Positions 8,165-16,688 are shown, numbered from the stretch's first letter. The stretch: DNA of 64,000 nt from Acetivibrio sp964564015 (GCA_964564015.1 CAZLZR010000015.1:22123-86122); one strand, 5' to 3'. Notes: generated by a model from the sequence alone, not told the origin. Translations and numbers: made by a program.

Positions 8165-8614
8165 TCAAGAGGCCCGATTCAATCTTATTTCCAGGCATAT
8201 CTCACCGATTGTCGTGCTAATGCAGTAGCTTGTATTTATTTCATATTCCTTATCATCATCAAGCTTGCATTGCTCCGGAGGTAATATATCACAGTTCATG
8301 TCGTTCTCTGAAAGTTCAGATAGTACATTACCGCTTATGATATTTGCAATCTCTGATACTGCAGAAGTTACGAAAGCATCCACCGCATCAAACTGCATCC
8401 CGCTCATAACATTTACTATGTTGAGCGATGTGGAGATCGGGTATCGGTAAATCACCTTTCCTTGAAGGTCACCGGTAACGCTGATGGCGATGTCAACCTC
8501 ATCGTCACACTTGAAATCTCCAGCCGGATGATCGGAAATTTCTGAAATGTTAAGCATCAATTTAAATACATTTTGTGTTGCATCGGCAAATGCTTTATAA
8601 AGTTTATCCTTCAT
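8165..8614 (-). CDS. CheX-like chemotaxis phosphatase
   Basis: 149 residues with the CheC/CheX/FliY phosphatase motif ExxN in SEIANIISGNVLSE (E88, N91). CheX proteins dephosphorylate CheY-P and work as dimers in the cytoplasm. The ATG at 8614 lies inside the end of the hemerythrin gene (11-base overlap) with GGGGATGAG upstream, so the two are translated together. That pairing suggests an oxygen- or redox-linked signal acting on a response regulator. A cheY gene occurs in the window at 36167, but a link is not shown. Confidence 0.8.
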   Translation of the reverse strand: MKDKLYKAFADATQNVFKLMLNISEISDHPAGDFKCDDEVDIAISVTGDLQGKVIYRYPISTSLNIVNVMSGMQFDAVDAFVTSAVSEIANIISGNVLSELSENDMNCDILPPEQCKLDDDKEYEINTSYCISTTIGEICLEIRLNRAS

Positions 8615-9032
8615 TTCCGCTCATCCCCTTCTTTGTGGCATAATCCGCTATGCGTTGATCTTCTGCGGCTACATGGTTAATCAGCCATGCCAGCAACCTA
8701 CCACCAAACTGTTGTATTAATTGCTCGTCATTATTGGATTGCTCGTATTGCTTGGAAAAATCCAGCACATAATCGACCATACCGGTATGTATCTGTTTAT
8801 GAGCTTCATATCTGGAATAACCAATGCTTCGCTGGTATTCCTCCTCATCACGGAAATGCTCCACAACGTATCCTTTCATAAACTCCAATGTTTCATTGAC
8901 CTTCTGGACTTTCTCATCCCAGCAAACTTCAGACCTCAATACCTGCAAAAACGATTCGACACGCCGAAATAACTCCTTATGCTGCGCATCAATCAGAGGA
9001 ACGCCAAGTTCATAATTGTCTTTCCATAGCAT
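8604..9032 (-). CDS. Bacteriohemerythrin
   Basis: 142 residues, a single hemerythrin domain with all expected di-iron ligands: H18 (IDAQH), H59 and E63 (VEHFRDEE), H78 and H82 (EAHKQIH), H120 and D125 (INHVAAED). It binds O2 reversibly at a non-heme di-iron site; in anaerobes it is thought to sense, carry or buffer oxygen. The ATG at 9032 has AAAGGAG upstream. It is the first gene of a two-gene operon with the overlapping CheX-like gene. Confidence 0.92.
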   Translation of the reverse strand: MLWKDNYELGVPLIDAQHKELFRRVESFLQVLRSEVCWDEKVQKVNETLEFMKGYVVEHFRDEEEYQRSIGYSRYEAHKQIHTGMVDYVLDFSKQYEQSNNDEQLIQQFGGRLLAWLINHVAAEDQRIADYATKKGMSGNEG

Positions 9033-9220
9033 AATACTAACACTCCTTTCGAATACCTATTTTGATGATTTTACAACAATGGATTTCGGTAAATTGTGAA
9101 TTGGCCAAATCAAAATTCTCACGAAAATTTCATCGATAAAATTATAAAATTGGCTTGTAAAGTTTATCGGCAAATAAACGTATTTATTAAATAATTAAAT
9201 TAAATTAATACGTGAATTAT

Positions 9221-9284
9221 GGATAACGAAAATCAACTTCCTATTCTCATAAATACTTGAAGAATATTAGCAGTTTTTTCCGTG
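9221..9284 (+). repeat. Dispersed repeat family A, decayed copy
   Basis: Starts GGATAACGAAAATCAACTTC followed by CTATTCTCAT, as in the family A elements, and ends with GTTTTTTCCGTG; the internal part has diverged and the trailing second hairpin is missing. Confidence 0.55.
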
Positions 9285-9291
9285 CAGTCGA

Positions 9292-9801
9292 CTATTTCTT
9301 GCCAACCCCATCATAAGCATTATTTTCAACATATGCCATCATCGTATTATTTCTCCATCCATGTGCCAAAACCAACATCAAGATAGCAACATAACCAACT
9401 AAAGCGTTTCTCATAACTAATCCGGCAATAAAAACACCGATAATACATACGCCAATAAATATCATTATATCGATATGTTCTTTCAACCATTTCTTTTTAT
9501 AAAAATCTATTTTGTCTTTTAGTGAAAAACAACTTGCCTTGATGGTATGCTGAAGATTTTCCTCCGCAACTTGCTTGTATTCTTCTTCTGTAAGACGCTT
9601 GCCACTTAACAACTCGTTGATGCTCACACCAAACAGTTCACTCATGATGATAAGCACATCTGCAGGTGGTAAATAAATTCCGGTTTCCCACCTAGACACA
9701 GTCTTATTTGTTACTCCTACCTTTTCTCCAAACTGTTCCTGAGTAAGCCCTTTCTCTTTCCTAAGTTCTGCTATGAATTTTCCTATTTCAATTAAATCCA
9801 T
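9292..9801 (-). CDS. XRE-family HTH regulator with membrane-spanning C-terminus
   Basis: 169 residues from the ATG at 9801, chosen because GGAGGTG precedes it; a longer frame to 9876 has no site. Residues 6-60 are a Cro/C1-type helix-turn-helix (LRKEKGLTQEQFGEKVGVTN, then VSRWETG). After a basic linker come two hydrophobic helices (about 112-145). The arrangement, HTH with a membrane tail, is common in Firmicute regulators that may respond to envelope state. It follows the HTH/DUF2975 pair on the same strand after 113 bases and may be transcribed with it. Target genes are unknown. Confidence 0.85.
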   Translation of the reverse strand: MDLIEIGKFIAELRKEKGLTQEQFGEKVGVTNKTVSRWETGIYLPPADVLIIMSELFGVSINELLSGKRLTEEEYKQVAEENLQHTIKASCFSLKDKIDFYKKKWLKEHIDIMIFIGVCIIGVFIAGLVMRNALVGYVAILMLVLAHGWRNNTMMAYVENNAYDGVGKK

Positions 9802-9914
9802 TTGTGTCACCTCCGAGAAAAACATAGCATTTCTATATCTTTTAGTCTTTACCATAAACAGCGAATCGTTGGACATTCCTTATTTTACGCCGTTTAACCC
9901 AAGAAATAAGAGTT

Positions 9915-10124
9915 TTACTCTTCTTTCACATACTCAAAAAGATCTCCTGGCTGACAATCAAGAGCCTTACAAATTGCATCCATAGTTTCAAATCGTACAC
10001 CCTTCATTTTACCAGTTTTAAGATTGGACAAGTTAACATTTGTCATATCACACCTTTCAGCCAGTTCATTGAGAGACATCTTGCGATCTGCCATCATTCT
10101 GTCTAGTCTCACTATTATTGCCAT
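9915..10124 (-). CDS. Small Cro/C1-type HTH regulator (YozG-like)
   Basis: 69 residues, almost entirely one helix-turn-helix (MSLNELAERCDMTNVNLSNL) ending in LDCQPGDLFEYV, the usual end of the YozG-like group. ATG at 10124 with GGAGGAG. It starts 11 bases after the DUF2975 gene. This gene pair recurs across Firmicutes, so the regulator probably controls its own operon and works with the membrane protein. Confidence 0.88.
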   Translation of the reverse strand: MAIIVRLDRMMADRKMSLNELAERCDMTNVNLSNLKTGKMKGVRFETMDAICKALDCQPGDLFEYVKEE

Positions 10125-10135
10125 GCTAACTCCTC

Positions 10136-10633
10136 CTACGCTATCGAATCCACATCATCTTGAAGTGCTCTTCCATACACAAATATTTCCGTACTAATTC
10201 CAATAACAACACCTATCAATGATATAAATATATTTTTTACGCATAATACCGACCCAATATCTAACTTTATGTAAACGGCACTATTTTTAGTAACAACATG
10301 GTAAACTTCATCCAAGATTGGTGTAAATGAATCAGGAACTATAGCTGCAAATATTGTGACAATTGCAATAGCGCGAATCAAATTTATTATCTTCTTTGAA
10401 AAAGGTTTTCCGTTCTTATGAAGATCAAAAAGAACGAGTCCCATTAGTAACATAATTACAAATGCAAAAATTCCATACATACTGTTTATCAGATGTTCTG
10501 GATTATTGCCTTCTGTTACTATATAAGCCTTAAGCTCCGATATGGTCATAAAGAAAGCAATAACCACTGCAAAAAAGCAGCATAATGAATCACCTTTTGT
10601 TCTCTTCTTCAATGTTTCAATGTTCTTGTTCAT
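10136..10633 (-). CDS. DUF2975-type four-helix membrane protein
   Basis: 165 residues with four hydrophobic helices (about 18-36, 51-71, 86-104, 127-152). The mid-protein DLHKNGKPFSKKIINLIRAI is the signature I associate with DUF2975. It lies upstream of a small YozG-like HTH gene, its usual partner. The biochemical role of the family is not established. ATG at 10633 with AAAGAGAG before it. Confidence 0.75.
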   Translation of the reverse strand: MNKNIETLKKRTKGDSLCCFFAVVIAFFMTISELKAYIVTEGNNPEHLINSMYGIFAFVIMLLMGLVLFDLHKNGKPFSKKIINLIRAIAIVTIFAAIVPDSFTPILDEVYHVVTKNSAVYIKLDIGSVLCVKNIFISLIGVVIGISTEIFVYGRALQDDVDSIA

Positions 10634-11133
10634 GCCATACTCTCTTTTTAAAGTATTAGTTTAATTATTTCAATTTTGCTAGCAATATTAATATAGCACA
10701 TAATTTTAAGCATTTCAATACTTTTTTAAAGTTTTACTTTAAATTTTATAATTCTATATTTAAACTTATATTACAATTAAGGAGTGCCTGGTTAATTGTA
10801 ACGCGAACTTCCCGTTTGTAGATTGAGAATCCCGTTTTGAAAACGAAAATACCGCTTTGTAAGCAACAATCCCGTTTAGAAGTATGAATTTTGAACGGAA
10901 TTGGCAATAATGACGTTGATTAGACATAAAAAAGCGTACAAAAACCGGAGGTAGATTTACGGTCGACTTTTTTGCAATCGGAAAATCCACCCCTGAAGTT
11001 GCTATAAACTATAAAGGTTGCTGGCGGCATACATTTTTTATATGCTACTTTTTGAGAAGTTTTGGCTTCAGTATGATGTCCTCAGCGGCAACTGGGGAAC
11101 ATCCAAGCTGATGTAGTAAATCTTCTCCATAGT

Positions 11134-11177
11134 AAAAGCTAAACGTCTGGTATGGGCTTCGGTTGTTTAGCTTTTTT
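11134..11177 (+). terminator. Orphan hairpin followed by T-run
   Basis: AAAAGCTAAAC, loop of about 20, GTTTAGCTTTTTT on the plus strand. There is no intact plus-strand gene before it, so it is probably left from the decayed element. Confidence 0.55.
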
Positions 11178-11530
11178 CTTTTGTAGGAGTTTACATGATT
11201 CATACTTCGTAGGTTAAATATTTAGACATGCTAGTTCCTCCTTATCTGCCACCAGCATTTAAAGGATTGCCACCTTGTTGAATATTGAACCATTGGGGCT
11301 CTGCCCCATACCCCGGTGCTCATTGCCGCACGGCTAGACCTACAAAATACATAAAAAAAGGCCAAACATGAGTGGTAGTCTTCTAAACTAAGTTTGTAAA
11401 GGGAGAATCCATACTCTCTTTAACAATGAATAATTTCAAATTTTGATTTTATGTGAACCAATCAGTATGGAAATTTATTTTACAATTGAGGTTTCCTAAA
11501 AAGCAAAAAGTAACGTTTATGCCGCGAAAG

Positions 11531-11670
11531 CCTCTTGACAATGAGTAGAACGGCATGTTAGGCTCTCAAGCGAGGCATCAGCCATACTACGAAGCGTTTA
11601 CTTCTTGTTCAGAATGGATGGTGCCGGTAGATGCCCACATCATGCCGTTAGAGGCTCGTTGTCAAGAAGA
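11531..11670. repeat. Imperfect inverted repeat of about 30 bp
   Basis: CTCTTGACAATGAG...AACGGCATG (11532-11558) is repeated in inverted orientation at 11641-11668 (CATGCCGTT...CTCGTTGTCAAGAAG). The arms enclose about 80 bp. It could be the ends of a very small non-autonomous element or a structured remnant. Confidence 0.55.
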
Positions 11671-11729
11671 CCGTGGAATAAATGCGGATTTTGCCTTCGA
11701 TTTCGACAAGATATGAAGTGCAGCCCTTT

Positions 11730-12455
11730 CTACGCCTCTTGTTTTTTAGACACATAAATGGTCCCCGCAATTGATACAATAGCGAAAAATGCAAGGCTTG
11801 CGTATGATACAGACATAGGGAAGGAATAACTCATTTTAAATTGCTTCAGATCTATGATTCTCCATACAACATCAATAGGCAGCAATGCTGCTAACGGTGC
11901 GACCCATGAAGCAAGGAATGAGACCAGCGAATAAACTATGCTTATGCATATGGAGAGAAGAAAGCCTTTTCTGGCAATGATGGATACAAGCATAACAGGC
12001 AATATGCATATAAACATGAGAAGCCCTGACAGAAGATAAACCTTTAATCCTTCACCAAATTCGGCCATGGAAACAGAGACCCCGACAAAAACGCCTGACA
12101 GGTTTAATATATAAGTTAAAATACTCATACCGATAATGGAAACCAACATTACGATCATTTTTGCGATTGCAAGCCTGATGCGACCTACCGGAATTACGAG
12201 AAGATTCTTATATGTATTCTCAATACGCTCTCTGCAGAAGATATATGAGCCGAATACTCCGAAAATGCAGGGCCACAGTAATATGATCTGGGGCCACAGG
12301 TTCTGCGATACATATCCTATCCATGTAAATTTGCCCGGGTTTGAAAGGTTGATTCCCAAAGCCATAAGCGGCAGAATAAAGCAACTTCCTATACCGATCC
12401 ATAGTATACTCGAACCTTTAAGCTTTTTAAATTCGGTTTTTATTATGTTAGCCAA
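11730..12455 (-). CDS. ABC-2 type permease (lantibiotic-immunity/BcrB-like)
   Basis: 241 residues with six hydrophobic segments and the N-terminal pattern ANIIKTEFKKLKGSSILW typical of peptide-antibiotic immunity permeases. The start is taken as TTG at 12455, eight bases after GGAGG; a GTG at 12464 overlaps that site. It overlaps the end of the ATPase gene. With that ATPase it forms an exporter that would remove a lipid II-binding or membrane-active peptide from the membrane, inferred from family behaviour. Last gene of the regulator-kinase-ATPase-permease operon. Confidence 0.82.
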   Translation of the reverse strand: MANIIKTEFKKLKGSSILWIGIGSCFILPLMALGINLSNPGKFTWIGYVSQNLWPQIILLWPCIFGVFGSYIFCRERIENTYKNLLVIPVGRIRLAIAKMIVMLVSIIGMSILTYILNLSGVFVGVSVSMAEFGEGLKVYLLSGLLMFICILPVMLVSIIARKGFLLSICISIVYSLVSFLASWVAPLAALLPIDVVWRIIDLKQFKMSYSFPMSVSYASLAFFAIVSIAGTIYVSKKQEA

Positions 12456-13368
12456 TTGAAACACCTCCCGTCATTTTCATGAAGTACTCTTCAAGATTGC
12501 CCTTCTTTACCGAAAGCTCAGATACTCCGACCCCGCTCATAACAAGAGCCTTATTTATATTTTCGCGTTTCGGCTCCGACTGGAAGATCCTGATCTCGTT
12601 ATCGTTTATAATTTCAAAATCACTGATTCCAAGCTCTTTTTCCAGGATAGGAACAGATCGGGTCATATCTGAAACCGTTAATTTGATATAGTGGCGGTTC
12701 CTGTGGCGTATTTCATCCATTGAAAGCTCTTCAACTAAAATACCCTTATCAATGATCCCGACCTTATCGGCCATTTGTTCTATTTCACTTAAAATGTGAC
12801 TTGAGATGAGTATTGTAACGCCATTTTCGGAAGATAATTTTTTTATCAACAATCGAATTTGCTGAATTCCTATCGGGTCAAGTCCATTGGTAGGCTCATC
12901 AAGAATAATGAATTCAGGCTCGTGCATCATAGCCATTGCAATACCAAGCCGCTGCTTCATTCCCAGAGAGAACTGCTTTACCTTTTTCTTTGTTTCATTC
13001 TCCAAATTTACAAGCTTCAATGCATTATCTATGGAATTCTTTGACTGTGTCCCTCTCAGATCGTAAATGATCTTCAGATTTTCTTTTGCTGTCAGGTTTT
13101 CGTAAAACGCAGGTGATTCTATCAAGGCACCTATTCTGCGGAAGCACTGTTTTGTAGGTGATTTCAATTTTTCGCCGAAAAGGATGACCTCCCCACCTGT
13201 TGGCTGTAATAGTCCGATTATCATTCTTATTGTCGTTGTTTTACCGGCGCCGTTGCGTCCTAATAGACCGTAGATCTTGCCTTTCTCCACATTCATATTT
13301 ATATCATTGACTGCAAATTGGGAACCATATTGTTTGGTCAGACCTACAGTTCGTAAAACCATATCCAT
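12448..13368 (-). CDS. ABC transporter ATP-binding protein (BcrA-like)
   Basis: 306 residues from ATG 13368, nine bases after GGAGG; the frame extends to 13413 without a site. Walker A is GRNGAGKTTT, the signature FSLGMKQRLGIA, Walker B FIILDEPTNGLDP, and the switch His is in SSHILSE. The C-terminal 80 residues match the extension of BcrA/lantibiotic-immunity ATPases. It powers the permease encoded next. A gap of 91 bases separates it from the kinase gene; that gap may hold a promoter responding to the regulator, but no clear box was found. Confidence 0.9.
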   Translation of the reverse strand: MDMVLRTVGLTKQYGSQFAVNDINMNVEKGKIYGLLGRNGAGKTTTIRMIIGLLQPTGGEVILFGEKLKSPTKQCFRRIGALIESPAFYENLTAKENLKIIYDLRGTQSKNSIDNALKLVNLENETKKKVKQFSLGMKQRLGIAMAMMHEPEFIILDEPTNGLDPIGIQQIRLLIKKLSSENGVTILISSHILSEIEQMADKVGIIDKGILVEELSMDEIRHRNRHYIKLTVSDMTRSVPILEKELGISDFEIINDNEIRIFQSEPKRENINKALVMSGVGVSELSVKKGNLEEYFMKMTGGVSIG

Positions 13369-13459
13369 GTGTAAATACCTCCTTGCCTTTACTGTTTGAT
13401 TATAGTATATCAAGGAGTTCTAATAAGGCACTGATATAAATCTGACATTTTTCTGACAT

Positions 13460-14374
13460 TTATTTTGATTCGGGAAAAGTGATCCGGAACACGGTGTCTC
13501 CGGGCATAGAATGTAATATTTCCAGCTTACCATTCATCTTATTGGCAAGCTCTTTTGCAATAGCAAGGCCTATTCCGCCGCCTCTTGTACGTGAGCTGTC
13601 CGCCTTATACAGCCGTTCAAAAATGAAAGGAAGGTGTTCTTTATCGATACCTCGCCCCTTGTCCATAATATCGATATAGATTTTACCGCTCTCCTTTTTT
13701 ACAAACACACCAAGATATTTACCTTCCTTTCCATGAGTCAGGGTATTTCTGATAATATTTTGAACAATGCGGACGAAACCTTCTTTATCTGTTAAAATAC
13801 GCAGCTCTTCGTCCGGAATGGAAGAATCCAGCACGATGTGCTCTTTTTCAATTACCGGCAATAAATCTATGAGAGTCTGTCTTATGATTTCACATACATC
13901 GATATTTTCAAAAGTCAGCTTGATTTCATCGGCATCACTCTGTACAAATTCAAAAAGCTGATTTATCTGTTCTTTTAAAGAGATCGCTTTATTATATGCC
14001 GTCTGAATATAATCGTACTTTAGCCCCTCGGATACTCTGTTCTGAACAATAGCCTCCAAATAACCTATAACTGAAACCAATGGTGTTCGAACATCATGTG
14101 ACAAATCAGATATCAACTGTTTCTTTGCATGCTGCTCCCTTTCATACTTTTCCTGTTCCTCACGATATGAAGCCGCAAGACGATTGATCGAAAACGCAAG
14201 GTTCCCAATGTCATCCTCCTTTTCAGCGAATATCTGTAAATTCTTATTCTCCAAAATACTGTATATGGTTGATTGCATATCAACAATTCTTCTATGAAAA
14301 AAATACTGCCTCAATACAAGAAGAACAACAACAATCAGCAATACGGCCGTGGTTACTATCCAAAACACATCCAT
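13460..14374 (-). CDS. Sensor histidine kinase
   Basis: 304 residues. One clear membrane helix (about 5-23), a HAMP-like coiled linker, then the kinase core: H93 in SDLSHDVRTPL, N-box NIIRNTLTHG, G1 DKGRGID, F-box PFIFERLY and G2 GGGIGLAIAK. The near absence of an extracellular loop is typical of intramembrane-sensing kinases that detect antimicrobial peptides through their partner ABC transporter. The ATG at 14374 is just after the regulator stop, with GGGGAGG inside that gene. Confidence 0.92.
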   Translation of the reverse strand: MDVFWIVTTAVLLIVVVLLVLRQYFFHRRIVDMQSTIYSILENKNLQIFAEKEDDIGNLAFSINRLAASYREEQEKYEREQHAKKQLISDLSHDVRTPLVSVIGYLEAIVQNRVSEGLKYDYIQTAYNKAISLKEQINQLFEFVQSDADEIKLTFENIDVCEIIRQTLIDLLPVIEKEHIVLDSSIPDEELRILTDKEGFVRIVQNIIRNTLTHGKEGKYLGVFVKKESGKIYIDIMDKGRGIDKEHLPFIFERLYKADSSRTRGGGIGLAIAKELANKMNGKLEILHSMPGDTVFRITFPESK

Positions 14375-14375
14375 A

Positions 14376-15074
14376 CTAATTTACCTCCCCGTTAAAGCGA
14401 TAGCCGATCCCCCATACAGTCTGGATATACGCGGGTTTATCCGGATCATACTCGATTTTCTTCCGTAATCTCCGTATGAGAGCCATAATGGTATTGTCAT
14501 CATACATAAAGTCATCTTCCCATACATTGCCGTATATCTGCTTTTTGGTGAATACCTTCTGAGGGTTTTCTGCCAGAAAACATAAAAGCTTATATTCTTT
14601 TGAGGTCAGCGATATAGTGACATTTTCCTTAGATACGATGCACTTCTCCATATCGATTTGCAGTTCTCCGTAGGTAAGTGTTGCGTTGCTTTCCTTATCC
14701 TGACGCCCAATACTGCATCTTCTGAACAGATTCTCTACCCTTGCCATAAGCTCCGATAAACCAAAAGGCTTTGTTATGTAATCATCAGCACCCGTTCTTA
14801 AGCCTAATACCTTGTTCATCTCATCACTTTTAGCAGATAGCATCAGCACAGGAATGTCGGTGTTCTCCCGGATTCGTTTAAGAACCGTAAAGCCGTCAAT
14901 TTCCGGCATCATTACATCAAGAATTATCATATCCGCTCCATGGCTTTTAAAGTGAGATACAGCACCCTTCCCATTATATAAACATTTTACCTGATAACCC
15001 TCATTTCCCAGACACTGCTCAAGTAAACTACACAGTTCAACGTCGTCATCAATATTCAATATCCTTTTGCTCAT
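14376..15074 (-). CDS. OmpR/PhoB-family response regulator
   Basis: 232 residues: receiver domain (1-118) with phosphoacceptor D53 in MIILDVMMPEIDG and the KPF motif, followed by a winged-helix DNA-binding domain (about 135-230) ending in VWGIGYRF. ATG at 15074, AAAGGA upstream. First gene of the operon with the kinase and ABC exporter, which it presumably activates. The family (similar to CprR/BraR-type regulators) is widely linked to peptide-antibiotic resistance. Confidence 0.93.
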   Translation of the reverse strand: MSKRILNIDDDVELCSLLEQCLGNEGYQVKCLYNGKGAVSHFKSHGADMIILDVMMPEIDGFTVLKRIRENTDIPVLMLSAKSDEMNKVLGLRTGADDYITKPFGLSELMARVENLFRRCSIGRQDKESNATLTYGELQIDMEKCIVSKENVTISLTSKEYKLLCFLAENPQKVFTKKQIYGNVWEDDFMYDDNTIMALIRRLRKKIEYDPDKPAYIQTVWGIGYRFNGEVN

Positions 15075-15209
15075 ACTAATCCTTTCCCCTGCGGGCAGCA
15101 GGTTTGTCTACTGTCTTAATAGTATCATTCACTGTAACTGGCTTCCCGTCAATCAGTAATACATACCGAAAGTCTGGTAACCTTTGATTTCAAGCCCTTT
15201 AGAGCCTAT

Positions 15210-15287
15210 TTATTTGTCTTTGCGTGACATCAATACTACCGTCTCCACATGCGGTGCATAAGGAAACATATCGAAAAATTTTAGATA
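15210..15287 (-). pseudogene. C-terminal remnant of an RlmCD/TrmA-type uracil-5-methyltransferase
   Basis: A 25-codon frame reads FFDMFPYAPHVETVVLMSRK and ends at a TAA. This is the highly conserved C-terminus of class I 23S rRNA/tRNA (uracil-5)-methyltransferases (FDMFPxTxHVExVxLLSR). It opens directly after an in-frame stop at 15288-15290, and nothing upstream encodes the rest because the GIY-YIG gene occupies that DNA. The start and catalytic domain are lost. Confidence 0.6.
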
Positions 15288-15294
15288 TTATCCA

Positions 15295-16140
15295 TTAGTT
15301 CTTATTCATCCCAAACTCCCGACTTTTAAGTTTAATTTTATACAAGTTTTCAATACGTATAACATCATCCTCCGTTATCGTCTTAGGAAGTATTTGTAGA
15401 ATACTAAACTGGAAGTTTTCTTTTCCGCTATAATTGTTGAACAAAATCTCTTTTATACCTTCGTTTCCACCATGTCCGGTTTCAACATAACATCTCCATC
15501 TTTCAAGTAGACCACCTGCACCATATGCAGAACCCACATATTGCTTTCCGCTAGTTGAATCTACAATAAGATAAATCGCATAAACCGACGAAAGTGCAAC
15601 ATGCCAGTTTTCATATAAGATTTTGTCATATATGATTTCTTTAAGCTCATCATAGCCTAATATAACATTTTCATATCCATTGAAAGTATATTTGGGGTTG
15701 GATTGTATTGCTAATACAACTTTATCATTACTAGCCCACTGATGCCAAGATACCGTTGCCTTTCCCCAGTCGATAATTAATCTATCTTTTAAATCACTTA
15801 ATTGCTCTGCAGGCTTCAAGTCAAAGAAATAATTGTTTTCTGAGAACATTTCTGGCACAGGAAAACCACTTGGTATAATAGCCTCGTTTACATGAACTCC
15901 ATTTCCAACAGAGAAACAACCATAAAACTTAGCACTGGTTCCTGGTTCACTGATAAAAGACAACATGTAGTCGCACCCTTTGAAAAAGTTCTCCTTTTGT
16001 ATTCTCTGATAATCTTCAAGAAAACCGCTATTAAAACATTTTTTACATCTTTCATGTTTCAAGGAGTGCCGAATAAGTTTTACACGTTTTGGATCAAGTC
16101 CGTTTCGATAGAGAATATCATTTAAATACAAAGAAGCCAT
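15295..16140 (-). CDS. GIY-YIG nuclease-family protein
   Basis: 281 residues from ATG 16140 (AGAGGTG six bases upstream; a GTG at 16149 overlaps that site). The C-terminal domain (about 185-275) has the motif YAIYLIVDSTSGKQYVGSAY, i.e. the Y-I-Y / Y-V-G core of GIY-YIG endonucleases, followed by LLERWRCY and an acidic ENLYKIKLKS segment that may give the metal-binding Glu. The N-terminal 180 residues (ending near the YDEL segment) form a family-specific domain of unknown role. Such proteins occur sporadically in accessory regions and may act in DNA restriction or repair; no partner gene is adjacent. Confidence 0.8.
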   Translation of the reverse strand: MASLYLNDILYRNGLDPKRVKLIRHSLKHERCKKCFNSGFLEDYQRIQKENFFKGCDYMLSFISEPGTSAKFYGCFSVGNGVHVNEAIIPSGFPVPEMFSENNYFFDLKPAEQLSDLKDRLIIDWGKATVSWHQWASNDKVVLAIQSNPKYTFNGYENVILGYDELKEIIYDKILYENWHVALSSVYAIYLIVDSTSGKQYVGSAYGAGGLLERWRCYVETGHGGNEGIKEILFNNYSGKENFQFSILQILPKTITEDDVIRIENLYKIKLKSREFGMNKN

Positions 16141-16447
16141 ATTATTCACCTCTAAAATATTTTCTCTGTTTTAATTTTATCAAGTATTTTCTTTTATAAC
16201 AAATTGATTAATTGAAACCTAAATTCCATTAAAATTATACTATACAAATTAAGGAACTCAGTATTTATGCGACTTCTAGAGTTTTTCATTATATGTTTGT
16301 ATGATATAATTATAACATACATGAAAATAGAGCCATTTCTTGAAAAACTTTATTTTCAGGCATTTTGCTTCCTGTATAGTATAAAAACGCGGAAATTTAG
16401 GCTGAAACCATAGCATATGTTCTATTCTGTAGACTTCCGCTAAATAG

Positions 16448-16512
16448 TGCAACCACCTATAAAAAATGCAACCACCTTGCGGTGCTGAACCCATTTGCAA
16501 CCGGTGGTTGCA
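16448..16512. repeat. TGCAACCACC direct and inverted repeats
   Basis: TGCAACCACCT occurs at 16448 and 16467, and its inverted copy GGTGGTTGCA at 16503-16512, beside a further TGCAACC. On the minus strand the pair forms a 10-bp stem followed by TTTTTT, so it may be a terminator or a regulatory hairpin. The surrounding 16141-16576 contains no other recognised feature. Confidence 0.5.
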
Positions 16513-16576
16513 TTTATGTAAAACATTAACATTCACTATCAAAATCCCACCAATATCTCAACTCAACTTTTCCCCC

Positions 16577-16608
16577 CAAAAACAACAAAAGCCACTGAAA
16601 TCAGTGAC
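16577..16608 (-). terminator. Terminator of the tRNA-Gln gene
   Basis: On the minus strand GTCACTG, loop ATTT, CAGTGGC followed by TTTTGTTGTTTTT, starting seven bases beyond the tRNA 3' end. Confidence 0.8.
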
Positions 16609-16614
16609 TTTAAA

Positions 16615-16688
16615 TGGCTGCGGGAGAAGGATTTGAACCCTCACAAAATGATCCAGAGTCATTCGTGCTACCATTACACAATCCCGCA
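16615..16688 (-). tRNA. tRNA-Gln (anticodon CTG), CCA encoded
   Basis: 74-base cloverleaf. The acceptor stem TGCGGGA pairs with TCCCGCA, the discriminator is G and the CCA end is in the DNA. The D-arm contains GTAATGGTAGCAC, the anticodon loop CTCTGGA has anticodon CTG between 5-bp stems AATGA/TCATT, and the T-arm carries GGTTCAAATCC. It reads CAG codons. It stands alone, with its own terminator. Confidence 0.93.

Larger units (their letters stand above)
10766..11720. mobile_element. About 1 kb of decayed mobile-element DNA without an intact gene
   Basis: No intact gene lies between 10634 and 11729. On the minus strand a frame following a stop reads YGAEPQWFNIQQGGNPLNAG and then ends; after it AAGGAGG precedes a start at 11229 encoding only MSKYLTYEV, which looks like the first residues of an IS30-type transposase. 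The terminator at 11134-11177 and the long inverted repeat at 11531-11670 lie in the same stretch. Base composition is higher in GC than its neighbours. I infer remnants of an insertion sequence or integrative element; the exact family is not determined. Confidence 0.4.

Noticed and set aside
16276..16542. 88-codon frame on the minus strand
   Set aside because: Starts inside the hairpin motif, no ribosome site, codons biased towards AT-rich intergenic content.
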